A stretch of 64,000 nucleotides of DNA from Rubrivivax sp. (GCA_022843905.1 JALHMT010000023.1:1-64000); one strand, 5' to 3'; positions 51,279-63,414 are shown, counted from the first letter of the stretch. The notes: generated by a model not told the origin, from the sequence alone. Program-made: numbers and translations.

Positions 51279-51453
51279 GGTGTCGATGGAGGGTCGCTGA
51301 TGCCGCCCGGCGGGGACCGCAGGGCTTCGCGAACCATCATAGACACGCGGGATCGCGCTGAACGGGGACGCCTCTCTAATCGGCGAGGGCGCGCCGAGCG
51401 CGCGGCAAGAGGCCGGCGAGCTCACGGCGGCCCGGGGGCCGACGGGCCGGAGC

Positions 51454-51852
51454 CTACGAGGCGAGCGAGATCTCGGCCGCCGACAACTCGATCGGCTGGC
51501 CATGCGGCGTGCGTGCCGCGGCGGCTTCCCAGGCATGTTCCAGCGCGTGCAGACGTTCGGCATCGGCCAGGCCCTTGGCGATGACCAGCCGTTCCAGCGC
51601 GTCGAGCCAGTGCGTGTAGTAGGTGTCGCCGTGGTCGGGGTCGCCGCCCTGCTGGGCGCGACGGATGGCGTCGGTGAGTGCCGCGGCCCATTCGGTCCAG
51701 CTGAAGACACCGCGCTCGTGCAGGGCCAGCGCGAGGGCAAAGGCCTGCGCCTGCCACGGGGCGCTGAAGACCGGGCCGTCGGCGTCGCGCGGCAGGCCCG
51801 GCAGGTCGCAGGCGGGATGTTCGGCGCTGTCTGGCGCTGCGGCGGCGGTCAT
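51454..51852 (-). CDS. Nitrile hydratase accessory protein (P14K/activator type)
   Basis: A 132-residue protein resembling the N-terminal domain of nitrile hydratase beta subunit (PVFSAPWQAQAFALALALHE, FSWTEWAAALTDAI, YYTHWLDALERLVIAKGL). Such proteins insert cobalt into the alpha subunit by self-subunit swapping. It overlaps the beta-subunit stop (ATGA) and is third in the alpha-beta-accessory order used by cobalt-type enzymes. The 175 bases between it and the GMC gene hold nothing recognisable. Confidence 0.85.
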   Translation of the reverse strand: MTAAAAPDSAEHPACDLPGLPRDADGPVFSAPWQAQAFALALALHERGVFSWTEWAAALTDAIRRAQQGGDPDHGDTYYTHWLDALERLVIAKGLADAERLHALEHAWEAAAARTPHGQPIELSAAEISLAS

Positions 51853-52532
51853 GCGCGCGCTGCCGCTTCCAGGTAGGGCTCCCAGGCATCGACGCTCACG
51901 CGCAGGCCGGGTTCGGCGTCCTGGCCCCAGAGTTCGGCGCCATCGAACTCCACGGTGTAGAGCCAGGTCGGGGACTCGTCCCAGCCGCCGTCAGGACGCG
52001 GCACCGCGTGGCGGTCGGCGAAGACATGGCAGCCGTGCACCAGGGTGATGGTGCCGATATGGCCGCGAACGTAGCGCGGCAGACGCGTGTGGCCGGCCGG
52101 GTGGCGGTTGGCCGCGCGCACGGTATCGCCGACGGCAAAGCGCGCCGCCCCGGTGGCATCGCGCTCGGTGGGCGTGCCGCGAAGCAGCGCCGCATCGACG
52201 GCGTCGGCGTGCAGCACCCGTGCCAGCGGCTGCGCCGGCTGCAGCACCTGGCCGGCGGCGAGTTCCGCGGCGCCGAGCAGGCCGCGCGAGAGCATCAGCT
52301 TCTCCAGGCCGCGGATCCAGATCTCGTAGTAGCTCGAGCCCAGATACGTGGCCGGCGGCAGGCTTTCGCGCGCCGCGCGCGAGATGTCGATGTTCCACTG
52401 CCCGCTGGCGCCCATCGCCAGCGTGAGGCCGAGCGCGCGGCGCTCCCAGGCGGCATGGAACAGCGGCTCGTCGGCTTCCAGCGGCAGCGGTCCGAAGCCG
52501 TGCATGCCGCCCATGTCGTGCACGCCGTTCAT
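51849..52532 (-). CDS. nthB: Nitrile hydratase beta subunit
   Basis: A 227-residue subunit beginning [16 protein letters not shown], the standard beta-subunit N-terminus, with [30 protein letters not shown] and the C-terminal SH3-like part ([23 protein letters not shown] broken over two strands). It pairs with alpha to hydrate nitriles to amides. The start overlaps the alpha stop (ATGA). Confidence 0.93.
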   Translation of the reverse strand: MNGVHDMGGMHGFGPLPLEADEPLFHAAWERRALGLTLAMGASGQWNIDISRAARESLPPATYLGSSYYEIWIRGLEKLMLSRGLLGAAELAAGQVLQPAQPLARVLHADAVDAALLRGTPTERDATGAARFAVGDTVRAANRHPAGHTRLPRYVRGHIGTITLVHGCHVFADRHAVPRPDGGWDESPTWLYTVEFDGAELWGQDAEPGLRVSVDAWEPYLEAAARA

Positions 52533-53203
52533 GCCGTGACTCCTGCCGCGGGGCTCTTCGCCAGCCCGGTGCCTATCATGGAGTCGCGGGTCACCAGCTC
52601 GGCCAGCTGCTCTTCGGGCCAGCCCTCGGTGCCGGCCGGACGCTCGGGAATCACCAGGTAGCGCACCTCGGCCGTGGAGTCCCAGACCCGGACCTGCCGG
52701 TCCGCAGGCAGCGTGAGGCCGAACTCGGCCAGCACCGCGCGCGGCTCGCGCACCGCACGGGAGCGGTAGGCCGCCGACTTGTACCAGACCGGCGGCAGGC
52801 CCAGCACCGGCCACGGGTAGCAGGAGCACAGCGTGCACACCACCATGTGGTGCTGCTGCGGCGTGTTGAACACGGCCACCATGTGCTCGCCCTGTCGGCC
52901 GCTGTAGCCCAGCGTGGCGATGGCCGCCGTGGCGTCCTGGCGCAGGGCTTCGGCGAAGGCCGGGTCGCTCCAGGCCCGCGCCACCACGCGCGCGCCGTTG
53001 CGCGGTCCGACGTGAACCTCGTAGGTCTCGATCAGTCGATCCACCGCCGCCGGGTCGACGTAGCCCTTGGCGACGAGCAGCGTTTCCAGTGCGCGCACGC
53101 GCAGGTCCATCTCGTCGAGGTGGGAATGGTCGTGGTCGTCTTCCAGGCCGGCGGAATGATCTTGCGCCGCTGCACCGGGCGTCGTGGGGTGAGGCTTTGA
53201 CAT
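52529..53203 (-). CDS. nthA: Nitrile hydratase alpha subunit, cobalt type
   Basis: A 224-residue catalytic subunit. The metal site is [11 protein letters not shown] with Cys123, Cys126, Ser127 and Cys128; the Thr in CTLCSC is the marker of non-corrin cobalt enzymes, while iron enzymes have CSLCSC. Two of these Cys are oxidised after translation in known enzymes. The protein starts at [10 protein letters not shown]; a longer in-frame extension has no support. First gene of the alpha-beta-accessory operon. No amidase or aldoxime dehydratase gene is nearby. Confidence 0.94.
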   Translation of the reverse strand: MSKPHPTTPGAAAQDHSAGLEDDHDHSHLDEMDLRVRALETLLVAKGYVDPAAVDRLIETYEVHVGPRNGARVVARAWSDPAFAEALRQDATAAIATLGYSGRQGEHMVAVFNTPQQHHMVVCTLCSCYPWPVLGLPPVWYKSAAYRSRAVREPRAVLAEFGLTLPADRQVRVWDSTAEVRYLVIPERPAGTEGWPEEQLAELVTRDSMIGTGLAKSPAAGVTA

Positions 53204-53247
53204 GCGAGCCAGTTTAAGGCGGCTGTCGCGCGTCGGACATTCCTGTC

Positions 53248-53253
53248 GATAAT
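53248..53253 (+). promoter_or_regulatory. Possible -10 element for the ABC exporter gene
   Basis: GATAAT in the 166-base divergent region between nitrile hydratase and the exporter. No clear -35. Confidence 0.25.
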
Positions 53254-53369
53254 GCGGCCCCGCCCAGGTCGGCCAAACCGACGGCGACAGGGTCGATGTC
53301 GGCGCGCGCACCCGTGCCGCCTGCACGGCCCGGCAACGGCGCCCACACGGCGCCCCCAGGGAGACCCGC

Positions 53370-55214
53370 TTGTTCAAGAGTTTCGAGAGGCTCGTGCCGT
53401 CCTATCCGGACGCCTTGCCGCCGCCCCCGCCGACGACCTTCTTCGCCTTCCTGTGGGACTGCTCGAAGGGCGTTCGGCCCTATCTGCTGGCGGTGACGCT
53501 GCTCACCGCCGCCATCGGCGCCTTCGAGGCCTACCTGTTCAGCATGATGGCCCGCGTGGTCGACCTGCTGGCCACGACGCCGCCCGCGGAACTCTGGACG
53601 CGCGAGAAGGGCACCATGCTCGTGCTGGGCGCCGTGCTGCTGGCCAGCATCGTGGTGGTCGCGCTGCAGGCGCTCTACAAGTACCAGGGGGTGTACAGCA
53701 ATTTTCCGATGCGCCTGCGCTGGAACTTCCATCGGCAGATGCTGGAGCAGAGCCTGGGCTTCTACGGCGACGAGTTCGCCGGGCGCATCGCCACCAAGGT
53801 CATGCAGACCGCGCTGGCCGTGCGCGACACCTGGCTGATCTTCGCCGACATCATGGTCTACGTGGTGATCTACTTCGTGACCCTGGTGGCCATCGTCGGC
53901 GGCTTCGACCTCTGGCTGATCGTGCCCTTCCTGGGCTGGCTGCTGCTCTACATGGTCACCCTGTGGATCTTCGTGCCGCGCCTGGGCAAGGTGGCGCAGG
54001 CCCAGGCCGACGCACGTTCGCTGATGACGGGCCGGGTCACCGACGCCTACACCAACATCGCCACCGTCAAGCTGTTCTCGCACTCGCACCGCGAGGCCCA
54101 CTTCGCGCGCGGCGCGATGCAGGAGTTCATGGTCACGGCCTACGCGCAGATGCGCCTGGTCAGCGGTTTCGAGACCGTCAACCAGGTGCTCAGCGTGGCC
54201 CTGGTGGCGGCCACCAGCGGCGTGGCGCTGTGGTTGTGGATGGGCGGCGCCGTCGGTGTCGGGGCGGTGGCTGCGGCCACCGCGATGGCGTTCCGTCTGA
54301 ACGGCATCTCGCACTGGGTGATGTGGGAGATGGCCTCGCTGTTCGAGCACATCGGTACGGTGCAGGACGGCATGCTGACCTTGTCGAAGGCGCGGACCAT
54401 CGTCGACCGGCCGGGCGCCACCGAACTGCGCGTGACACAGGGCGAAGTGAAGTTCGACCGCGTCAGCTTCGGCTACGGCACCGGCCGCAACGTCATCGAG
54501 GATTTCTCCATGACCATCCGCCCGGGCGAGAAGATCGGCCTGGTGGGCCGTTCCGGGGCCGGCAAGAGCACGGTGGTGAACCTGCTGCTGCGCCTGTACG
54601 ACGTGCCGCAGGGCCGCATCCTCGTCGACGGCCAGGACATCGCCGGGGTGACGCAGGACAGTCTGCGCCGCCACATCGGCATGGTCACGCAGGACACCTC
54701 GCTGCTGCACCGCTCGGTGCGCGACAACATCCTCTACGGCCGCCCCGACGCGGGCGATGCCGAGATGAGGCGCGCCGCAGAGCGTGCGGAAGCGCACGAC
54801 TTCATCCAGGGCCTGAGCGACGCCAAGGGACGCAGCGGCTACGACGCGCATGTCGGCGAACGCGGCGTGAAGCTGTCGGGCGGCCAGCGCCAGCGCATCG
54901 CGATCTCCCGCGTGATGCTCAAGGACGCCCCCATCCTGCTGCTGGACGAAGCCACCAGCGCGCTGGACAGCGAGGTCGAGGCGGCCATCCAGCAGAGCCT
55001 CTACAGGCTGATGGAGGGCAAGACGGTGGTGGCCATCGCGCACCGGCTGTCGACCATCGCGGCGATGGACCGCCTGATCGTGATGGACCGCGGCCGCATC
55101 GTCGAGCAGGGCGATCACCGCTCGCTGCTGGCTGCCGGCGGCATCTACGCCCGCTTGTGGGAACACCAGAGCGGGGGCTTCCTGGGCGAGGACCTGGACG
55201 AGCTGGCGGCCTGA
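53370..55214 (+). CDS. MsbA-like ABC exporter (fused membrane and ATPase domains)
   Basis: A 614-residue half-transporter starting at TTG with AGGGAG upstream. Residues ~1-330 hold six transmembrane helices ([36 protein letters not shown]). The ATPase has Walker [10 protein letters not shown], signature [12 protein letters not shown], Walker [13 protein letters not shown] and switch His in IAHRLST. It works as a homodimer exporting lipids, lipid A or other hydrophobic compounds; the substrate is not evident. It is divergent from the nitrile hydratase operon. Confidence 0.9.
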   Translation: MFKSFERLVPSYPDALPPPPPTTFFAFLWDCSKGVRPYLLAVTLLTAAIGAFEAYLFSMMARVVDLLATTPPAELWTREKGTMLVLGAVLLASIVVVALQALYKYQGVYSNFPMRLRWNFHRQMLEQSLGFYGDEFAGRIATKVMQTALAVRDTWLIFADIMVYVVIYFVTLVAIVGGFDLWLIVPFLGWLLLYMVTLWIFVPRLGKVAQAQADARSLMTGRVTDAYTNIATVKLFSHSHREAHFARGAMQEFMVTAYAQMRLVSGFETVNQVLSVALVAATSGVALWLWMGGAVGVGAVAAATAMAFRLNGISHWVMWEMASLFEHIGTVQDGMLTLSKARTIVDRPGATELRVTQGEVKFDRVSFGYGTGRNVIEDFSMTIRPGEKIGLVGRSGAGKSTVVNLLLRLYDVPQGRILVDGQDIAGVTQDSLRRHIGMVTQDTSLLHRSVRDNILYGRPDAGDAEMRRAAERAEAHDFIQGLSDAKGRSGYDAHVGERGVKLSGGQRQRIAISRVMLKDAPILLLDEATSALDSEVEAAIQQSLYRLMEGKTVVAIAHRLSTIAAMDRLIVMDRGRIVEQGDHRSLLAAGGIYARLWEHQSGGFLGEDLDELAA

Positions 55215-55270
55215 GGGCTGCGGCGACGCGGCAGCAGCGGCGGGGCCCGGAGGGACCGCCGAACAGGGGC

Positions 55271-55711
55271 TCAGTGCTTCTGCATCTCGGCCGGCTGCGT
55301 CTCGGCGTATTGGTGCGCCATCGTGGCCAGCGAGGCCGGCATCGTGTTGGGCCAGCCACTGGCCGGCGCCATGTCCAGGTGCATCATGGGCTGCGTGGGC
55401 TCGTCGTCCAGCAGCGGCAGGTCGACCATCTGCCGCGAGGGCGTGGCAGGCGCAGCGGGTGGCGGTGCCGCGGATTTCGCTGCCGTGGCGGCGGCTCCGA
55501 CGGCGGCCGCCGCGGCGGCGCCGGCGGAGGGCGTGACGCCTTCTCTGGCAGCAACCTGGCGGCCGGGTCGTGACTTTCTGCCGCGGGCGGCGCGCCGCGC
55601 CCGCTCCTGGGCACTTCGGCGCACCCAGGCGACGCCGACCGCAAGAGCCACCACGCCGACCACGGTGGCCACCAGCAGCAGCACGAGAGCGAAGGTTTGC
55701 ATGACGTCCAT
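55271..55711 (-). CDS. Small single-pass membrane protein of unknown function
   Basis: A 146-residue protein with one N-terminal helix (TFALVLLLVATVVGVVALAVGVAW), a basic stretch (RRSAQERARRAARGRKSR), then an Ala/Pro-rich region and an acidic C-terminus. No family recognised. Codon usage is typical of neighbours. It is divergent from the receiver-TPR gene and convergent with the ABC exporter gene. Confidence 0.55.
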   Translation of the reverse strand: MDVMQTFALVLLLVATVVGVVALAVGVAWVRRSAQERARRAARGRKSRPGRQVAAREGVTPSAGAAAAAAVGAAATAAKSAAPPPAAPATPSRQMVDLPLLDDEPTQPMMHLDMAPASGWPNTMPASLATMAHQYAETQPAEMQKH

Positions 55712-55739
55712 CGACGGCTTATCGGCCACATCGGGAGCG

Positions 55740-55777
55740 GACTTGAGTTGCCGCTGGAGTGGGCGCTGATTCAAGTC
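55740..55777. repeat. Inverted repeat in the leader of the receiver-TPR gene
   Basis: GACTTGA, 24 bases, TCAAGTC: perfect seven-base arms in the 130-base divergent region. A candidate operator for either gene. Confidence 0.35.
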
Positions 55778-55841
55778 GGTGCAGCGCTGTGCCGAAACCC
55801 CGATGCAGGGTGTGGCCACACCACACCTGACTGGAGAACCC

Positions 55842-57491
55842 ATGTCATTCCAATCCGCCTACGCGCAACTCACCGCCCTGATCATCGACGACATGCAGAC
55901 GCAGCAGACCACGCTGCGCGGGCAGTTGCAGATGCTGCAGATCAGCCGAATCGACGTCGCCGGTACGGCAGACGACGCTGTGCGTATGCTGAAGGCCAGG
56001 ACCTACGGACTGGTGCTGTGCGACTACAACCTGAACCAGAAGTCCGACGGCCAGCAGATCCTGGAATACATGCGCGAGGGCGGCCTGCTTCCGCCGGAGA
56101 CGCTGTTCTTCATGGTCACCGCAGAGAACTCGTATGCCGCGGTGGCTTCGGCCAGCGAGCACAAGCCCGACGCTTATCTGCTCAAGCCGGTGACGGTGGG
56201 CGACATCGAGGAGCGGCTGAAGGCGCAGCTCGAGCGACGCAACGCGTTGATGCCCATCCACCAGTGCCTGGGCCGCTCCGACCTGGCCGGCGCGCTGACG
56301 GCTGCCGATGCGCTGATTGCACGCCAGGACCGCTGGACCATGCACGCCCTGCAGATCAAGGCGCAGACGCTGCTGCAACTGGCCCGTCACGACGACGCGT
56401 CGGCCATCTACTCCAAGGTGCTGGGCATTCGTCCCGGGCTGATCTGGGCGCAGATCGGCATGGCCAAGGCGCAGCGCGCCGCCGGCAACCTGGAAGAGGC
56501 CAAGGCGCTGGCCAACGACGTCATCCGCACCAAGGAAGGCGAGAAGAACGTCGAGGCCTACGACGTGGTGGCACAGTGCCTGGAGGCGCAGGGCGACCTC
56601 GAAGGGGCCTTGTGGACGCTGCGCGACTGCGCCACCGTGATGCCTTCGGCGCGGCGCCAGCGCATGCTGGGCGAGAGTGCCTACCGCAACGGCGACCTGG
56701 AAACGGCCAAGGACTGCTTCAGCAAGCTGACCAAGGCCACCAAGGGCTCCATCACCGCGCAGTCGCAGGACACCCTCTCGCTGGCCCAGGTGCAGGTGGA
56801 CAGCGGCGATGCCGCCGCGGCCCTGGCACTGCTGGATGCGGCCGTGCCGCAGAACCGCCACGACCCGCAGTTCGCCAACATGGCGCTGGCCGTCAAGGCC
56901 CAGGCCCAGGTGAAGACCGGCGACCTCAAGGGCGCCGAGGCCACGCTGCAGCGCGCGCGCCAGACCATGCGCCGCGCCAAGGCCGACTTCGCCACGGTGG
57001 CACTGGCCAAGGCCGAGCTGCTGGCCGGCAACGAAGACGCCGGCCTCAAGCTGCTGGCCACGGCGGTGAGCGCCGACCACGAGAACCCGCGCGTCAAGCA
57101 GCTCATCGGCAACGTGCTGCGCGACACCGGCCGCGAGCACCTGCTGCAGCAGGTCATCGATGCGGCGGTCAGCGGGCTCAACACCAAGGTGTCCGACGCC
57201 AAGGCGCTGTTCCGCAACAGCCAGATCGATGAAGCGCTGGCCGCCATCGAGGCCGCTCTGCGCGAGTACCCCGAGAACACCGGCGTGCTGCTGCAGGCCG
57301 CGCAGATGAGCTGCATGTCGCTGCGCCTGAAGAAGCAGGCCAACGTCGCCGTCTCCGAGCGCGTGCGGGCCTACCTCACGCGGCTGGACACCCTGCTGCC
57401 CGGCAGCGACCGCGTCGCGCAGATGCACCGCTACTACCGCGAAACGATGGCCGGCCTGAAGGCGCCGGGCGCGGTCGGGCAGGCCGCCTGA
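55842..57491 (+). CDS. Response regulator with a receiver domain and TPR array
   Basis: A 549-residue cytoplasmic protein. Residues ~10-135 are a receiver with acidic residues in LIIDDMQT, phospho-acceptor Asp61 (VLCDYNLN) and the conserved Lys in YLLKPV. The rest is about ten TPR units (SDLAGALTAADALIARQDRW, AMAKAQRAAGNLEEAKAL). There is no DNA-binding or enzymatic output, so signalling probably works through protein contacts. GGAGA precedes the ATG. The minimal histidine-kinase gene follows after 34 bases and is its likely partner. Confidence 0.88.
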   Translation: MSFQSAYAQLTALIIDDMQTQQTTLRGQLQMLQISRIDVAGTADDAVRMLKARTYGLVLCDYNLNQKSDGQQILEYMREGGLLPPETLFFMVTAENSYAAVASASEHKPDAYLLKPVTVGDIEERLKAQLERRNALMPIHQCLGRSDLAGALTAADALIARQDRWTMHALQIKAQTLLQLARHDDASAIYSKVLGIRPGLIWAQIGMAKAQRAAGNLEEAKALANDVIRTKEGEKNVEAYDVVAQCLEAQGDLEGALWTLRDCATVMPSARRQRMLGESAYRNGDLETAKDCFSKLTKATKGSITAQSQDTLSLAQVQVDSGDAAAALALLDAAVPQNRHDPQFANMALAVKAQAQVKTGDLKGAEATLQRARQTMRRAKADFATVALAKAELLAGNEDAGLKLLATAVSADHENPRVKQLIGNVLRDTGREHLLQQVIDAAVSGLNTKVSDAKALFRNSQIDEALAAIEAALREYPENTGVLLQAAQMSCMSLRLKKQANVAVSERVRAYLTRLDTLLPGSDRVAQMHRYYRETMAGLKAPGAVGQAA

Positions 57492-57525
57492 GTCCGTTGG
57501 CGACGGCTGCGTTCACGACCCACCG

Positions 57526-58131
57526 ATGACGCCCGAACTCGCCGCGCTGGCGGTGCACGACCTGAAGAACGCGCTGGGCGTGCTGGACGGCCAGCTCGAG
57601 GCGCTGGAGTCCGATCCGTCGCCTGCGCAGGCGCGGGCCGCGCGCCAGCATTGCGCGCACCTGCGGCGTGAGCTGGTGGCCTTCCTCACGCTCTACCGGG
57701 GAGAGGCCTTGCGCGCCGTGGTCGACGACGAGTCGCCACGCAGCGTGCTCGAAGCCGCGCAGCGGCAGGCCCAGGCTGCCGCCAAGGTGACGGTCGAGGT
57801 CGTTCTGGCGGCCGAGGTGCCGGCGTTCTGGTACTTCGACGCGCGCCTCGTGCGCCTGGCGCTGGACGCCGCGCTGCACAACGCCTGCCGCTACGCCCGC
57901 ACCCGCGTGACGCTCGGGGCCACACTGCGCGGTGCCGACCTCGTGCTGTCGGTGGACGACGACGGCCCGGGGCTGGCCGCCGAGGCCACCGGTGACGCCT
58001 GGTCGACCGGCCTGGGCACCGAGCTCTGCCGCGCCGTGGCCCGTGCCCACGAGCTGCAGGGGCGCACGGGCGAGGTACGCCTGTTCGATCTCGCCGGGGG
58101 CGGTGCGCGTTTCGAGCTGCTGCTGCCTTAG
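57526..58131 (+). CDS. Minimal histidine-kinase-like protein (DHp plus ATPase, no sensor)
   Basis: A 201-residue soluble protein. A short helix pair with His11 in [14 protein letters not shown] resembles the HisKA phospho-acceptor, and a compact HATPase_c follows (N-box-like [11 protein letters not shown]1 DDDGPGL). It lacks sensor, linker and membrane segments. Together with the receiver-TPR protein encoded upstream it forms a complete but pared-down two-component pair. Whether it autophosphorylates or acts as a phosphatase cannot be told. Confidence 0.75.
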   Translation: MTPELAALAVHDLKNALGVLDGQLEALESDPSPAQARAARQHCAHLRRELVAFLTLYRGEALRAVVDDESPRSVLEAAQRQAQAAAKVTVEVVLAAEVPAFWYFDARLVRLALDAALHNACRYARTRVTLGATLRGADLVLSVDDDGPGLAAEATGDAWSTGLGTELCRAVARAHELQGRTGEVRLFDLAGGGARFELLLP

Positions 58132-58190
58132 CGTTGCCGCAGCGCCCTGCGGCTATTCCCGCGTTTCCCACCGGCCAGGCCGGCGCCCGC

Positions 58191-58196
58191 GACAAT
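58191..58196 (+). promoter_or_regulatory. Possible -10 element for the YgiQ gene
   Basis: GACAAT 25 bases before the ATG, giving a leader of about 18 nt. The -35 match is weak. Confidence 0.25.
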
Positions 58197-58220
58197 AGCG
58201 GGTTGTCTTCACGGCCCGCC

Positions 58221-60587
<2,367 letters not shown>

Positions 60588-60664
60588 GGCGCGCCGGGCC
60601 GCTCCCAAGCGCCCATTGGCCGGGCCACGGTTCGGCTCGGGGCAGGCCACGGCCAGAAAAGCAA

Positions 60665-60687
60665 AGGGCCACCTTGCGGGTGGCCCT
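60665..60687 (-). terminator. Hairpin terminator in the spacer after the YgiQ gene
   Basis: AGGGCCACC-CGCAA-GGTGGCCCT followed on the minus strand by TTTGCTTTTC. It would stop transcription coming from the gene at 60931. The 343-base spacer (60588-60930) otherwise holds only a 19-codon minus-strand ORF (60728-60787). Confidence 0.65.
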
Positions 60688-60930
60688 CGGAGCTACCGTC
60701 GCGAATCCGGATGGGGATGCGTGCGGATCAACGGCGCCGGGCACGGGTTCCGGTACTCCGCCCAGTGTTGCGGTCGGTTGTCGCCATCGACGGAGTCCAT
60801 TGTGGAAGCAGCCACCGTCTTTCGATGCCCCGAACATGGGGGTGAAGGGCCCGCAGTTCGCGTCGCGCTTCACGCTCCCGGCTTTGCCTTCGCAGCCTGC
60901 GTCCGGGCAGGGATCTCCGAGGCCCTGCGG

Positions 60931-61572
60931 TCAGCGGGGGTGCCGCTCTAGGTAGTCGGTCGCCAGGTCCTTGCCCAGCGTGGCCGGCAGCAGCCGCTGA
61001 AGGTTGCGCTCGGTGTTGGGGAATTCCTGCTGGTGGGTATAGAGGGTGGCGCCGATGCGCGCCGGTGAACTCGCGCCGCGGGCCGGCTCGACCCCGTAGG
61101 CCCGCAGTCGCGCCACGATGAGGCCGGCATCCTCGTCGGCGAACAGGGTCGACTCGACGATGCGGCCACACCCCTGCTGAACGGCGCGTTGCAGAACGCC
61201 TTCGACGATGGCAGGCACGTCGGTCACGGTCACGGACAGCAGCAGGCGCACCACGCGCTGGCCACGCGCTGCCAGTTCGGTCGCGACCTGCGTGGCCATG
61301 GCGCGGTTGGCCTCGTCCCAGGATCGGTTCACTTGCGGGTCGTCCTCCGACAGGTTGCGGCCGTGGCCGAAGACCAACGTGCAGGAGCCGGCGGCCGCAG
61401 CGCCCTGCGCCGGCAGGCCGGTGTTCGCCAGGCCCGGCGGCGGTGCGCAGGCCAGCAGGGCGACCAGCAGCAGCGACGCAACAGGCCGCAGCTTCTGCCG
61501 GTGCCGGCCCGTCACCGACGCACCCACGCTCACCTGGGGGGCTGCAGGGTGCCAACGCAAGGAGAGGAGCAT
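60931..61572 (-). CDS. Uncharacterised exported (probable lipo-) protein
   Basis: About 213 residues. An arginine-rich start leads to a hydrophobic stretch ending in a lipobox-like LLAC (VASLLLVALLACAPPPG), so the mature protein may be a periplasmic lipoprotein. The body includes CTLVFGHGRNLSEDDPQVNRS broken by a turn, ATELAARGQRVVRLLL and YTHQQEFPNTERNLQRLL. No family recognised. The start could instead be the GTG at 61515, which places the signal peptide nearer the N-terminus. Confidence 0.55.
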   Translation of the reverse strand: MLLSLRWHPAAPQVSVGASVTGRHRQKLRPVASLLLVALLACAPPPGLANTGLPAQGAAAAGSCTLVFGHGRNLSEDDPQVNRSWDEANRAMATQVATELAARGQRVVRLLLSVTVTDVPAIVEGVLQRAVQQGCGRIVESTLFADEDAGLIVARLRAYGVEPARGASSPARIGATLYTHQQEFPNTERNLQRLLPATLGKDLATDYLERHPR

Positions 61573-61868
61573 GGAGCCGTAGGTCACGGAGGGCAGGCCG
61601 GTGGGAGGCGTTGCAATGGCTGGCAGAAGCAGACGCCCCCCGATTCTGATGCGCCGGCACCTGGCGGGCGGTCTTGGCCCGCCTGTTCGCGGGGTGCGTC
61701 ACCCCGAGGTGCAGGGGCGCGGGCCGGCCGCCGGGCGGCGATGATCGACCGACAGCGCGGCGTGTGCCCTGCCGAAGCAGGAACTATTCACGCTGAAACC
61801 GGGATCGGCGGCCGGCCCCGATGCCGGCGCCAACACAATCGGCAACACAAGAATCGACCCCTCCGTCC

Positions 61869-62150
61869 ATGCACCGTCGCACCATCCCCTACTCGATCGT
61901 CGCGGTCCTTTGCAGTGTGCAGTTCGTGCTGGGACTGGTGTTCTCGCCCTACTCCTGCGGTTGGGGCTTGCCCGTCTTCATGGCCACCGGCGCCGTCATG
62001 ATGCTGCTGCTGCTGTCCATGCCCTTCTTCAACCGCCGCGCGTTTTCGCGCCATTCGCGACTGAGCTACGGGCTGATGTTCTCGGGCATCGGTCTGGCGA
62101 CCTGGCTGCTGAGCATGTTCATCGCCTTTCCGCGCAGCGGCTGCGGCTGA
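61869..62150 (+). CDS. Small membrane protein with three predicted helices
   Basis: A 93-residue hydrophobic protein (IVAVLCSVQFVLGLVFS, GAVMMLLLLSMPF, GLMFSGIGLATWLLSMFIAF) with a short Arg-rich loop. No family recognised. I chose the ATG at 61869; an in-frame upstream start adds 16 polar residues. The 296-base gap before it has several G/C-rich dyads but no identifiable element. Confidence 0.6.
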   Translation: MHRRTIPYSIVAVLCSVQFVLGLVFSPYSCGWGLPVFMATGAVMMLLLLSMPFFNRRAFSRHSRLSYGLMFSGIGLATWLLSMFIAFPRSGCG

Positions 62151-62200
62151 GGCGGGTTCGAGTCGCGTCGCCTGGCCGGCCCTGCGCGGCGGTCCGGGCC

Positions 62201-62722
62201 TCAAGGCTTCAGCACCTGGGCGCCTGCACGCTTGGCCCGGGTGGCGTCGCGCCGATAGACCTTCTCGGCCTGCTGCCTCAGCGCCACGGCCCTGGCCACC
62301 GCCTGGTGGTAGCGCTCCACCGTGTAGGTGTTCTCGGTGCCGATGTAGATGCTGCTGCGCCGCGGCTTGCCGCCGTGCTGCGGCAGCAGCACCGACAGGC
62401 TGCAGTAGCGCACCTTGGCACCCGCCCGCAGTCGCACGATGGGTCCCGAGATGCCCACCGGCAGGTCACTGGTCTTGTGCTGGCTGGGCTGGGTCTGCAG
62501 CAGCGATGGCGCCGGCAGGCGGTTGATGCGACGCAGCAATTCCTCCTTCGCGCGTGCCAGGGCCGCGGCAGCGCCGCGGCCGTCGGCCGAGCCGTCCTTG
62601 AAGAACTTGGTGCCGCCGTAGCGCAGCTGCCAGCCATGCGTGAAACGCACATCGATGCGCTGGATGCCCTGCGGCACGCGGAAGCGCTTGCCGGTGAAGA
62701 TCACGACCTGTCGAAACTTCAT
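62201..62722 (-). CDS. Basic cytoplasmic protein of unknown function
   Basis: A 173-residue protein rich in Arg/Lys (about one residue in six), with a beta-like N-terminus (MKFRQVVIFTGKRFRVPQGI) and a helical basic C-terminus (RQQAEKVYRRDATRAKRAGA). The composition suggests nucleic-acid binding, but no motif is recognised. Confidence 0.55.
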   Translation of the reverse strand: MKFRQVVIFTGKRFRVPQGIQRIDVRFTHGWQLRYGGTKFFKDGSADGRGAAAALARAKEELLRRINRLPAPSLLQTQPSQHKTSDLPVGISGPIVRLRAGAKVRYCSLSVLLPQHGGKPRRSSIYIGTENTYTVERYHQAVARAVALRQQAEKVYRRDATRAKRAGAQVLKP

Positions 62723-62769
62723 GCTGTGGAGGAAGGTGCGGGGCGTCTCTGAAGCGCCGGATGGAGCCC

Positions 62770-63414
62770 TCAGGTTTCCCAGTGCTCGGCGAATACCGGA
62801 GCGACGGTGGAATGCTTGTCGATGCGCTCCAGGGCAGCGGCCATGCCCGGCCGCTGCTTGCGCAGGTGGGCGCGCGTGCCCGACCACTTCGAGACGACGG
62901 CCGCCAGGATGTCCAGTGCTGTCGGCGTCTGCCCCTGGGTGATGAGCAGGCGGCCGAACTGGTCGGCGAAGACGTCCCAGGCGCGGTGCAGTTGCCGGCG
63001 CGCCCCCTGGCGCACGGCTTCGTGCGCGGCCTCGTCCCGGGCAGTCGTCCAGCGCTCCGGGTAGTCGCCCACACCGATCGCGCCATAACAGTTGGCGGCG
63101 ATGAAGACCAGGCCACGCTGGGCCTGCGCGCGAGCGGGGCCGCCAGGTGGCAGCAGTCCGCTGTCGGGGCAGATGTCGGCCAGTGTCATCAGGATGGCCG
63201 CGCTTTCGGTGAGCACGCTGCCGTCGGGCAGCACCAGGGTGGGAATCTGCTGCAGCGGATTCACGCGGCGCAATTCGTCCTGGGCCGAGTCGGGCTCCCA
63301 GGTCGACGCGCGCACTGTCCGGTAGCGCAGTCCGGCGCGACGCAAGGCAACCTCGACGGCGGCGGAGCCCGAGCCGCGAGAGCCGTACAGGGTGCAGTCG
63401 TTGGGTGCATTCAC
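62770..63414 (-). CDS. Glutathione S-transferase family protein
   Basis: A 214-residue GST with thioredoxin-like N-terminal half (CTLYGSRGSGSAAVEVAL, cis-Pro in NPLQQIPTLVLPDGS, Glu-Ser in LTESAAIL binding the gamma-glutamyl group) and an all-helical C-terminal half. The start is GTG with GAGGAA upstream. The substrate class cannot be assigned. Confidence 0.85.
   Translation of the reverse strand: MNAPNDCTLYGSRGSGSAAVEVALRRAGLRYRTVRASTWEPDSAQDELRRVNPLQQIPTLVLPDGSVLTESAAILMTLADICPDSGLLPPGGPARAQAQRGLVFIAANCYGAIGVGDYPERWTTARDEAAHEAVRQGARRQLHRAWDVFADQFGRLLITQGQTPTALDILAAVVSKWSGTRAHLRKQRPGMAAALERIDKHSTVAPVFAEHWET

Noticed and set aside
62151..62200. tRNA-like GGTTCGAGTC stretch
   Set aside because: No acceptor stem, D-arm or anticodon arm can be formed around it.
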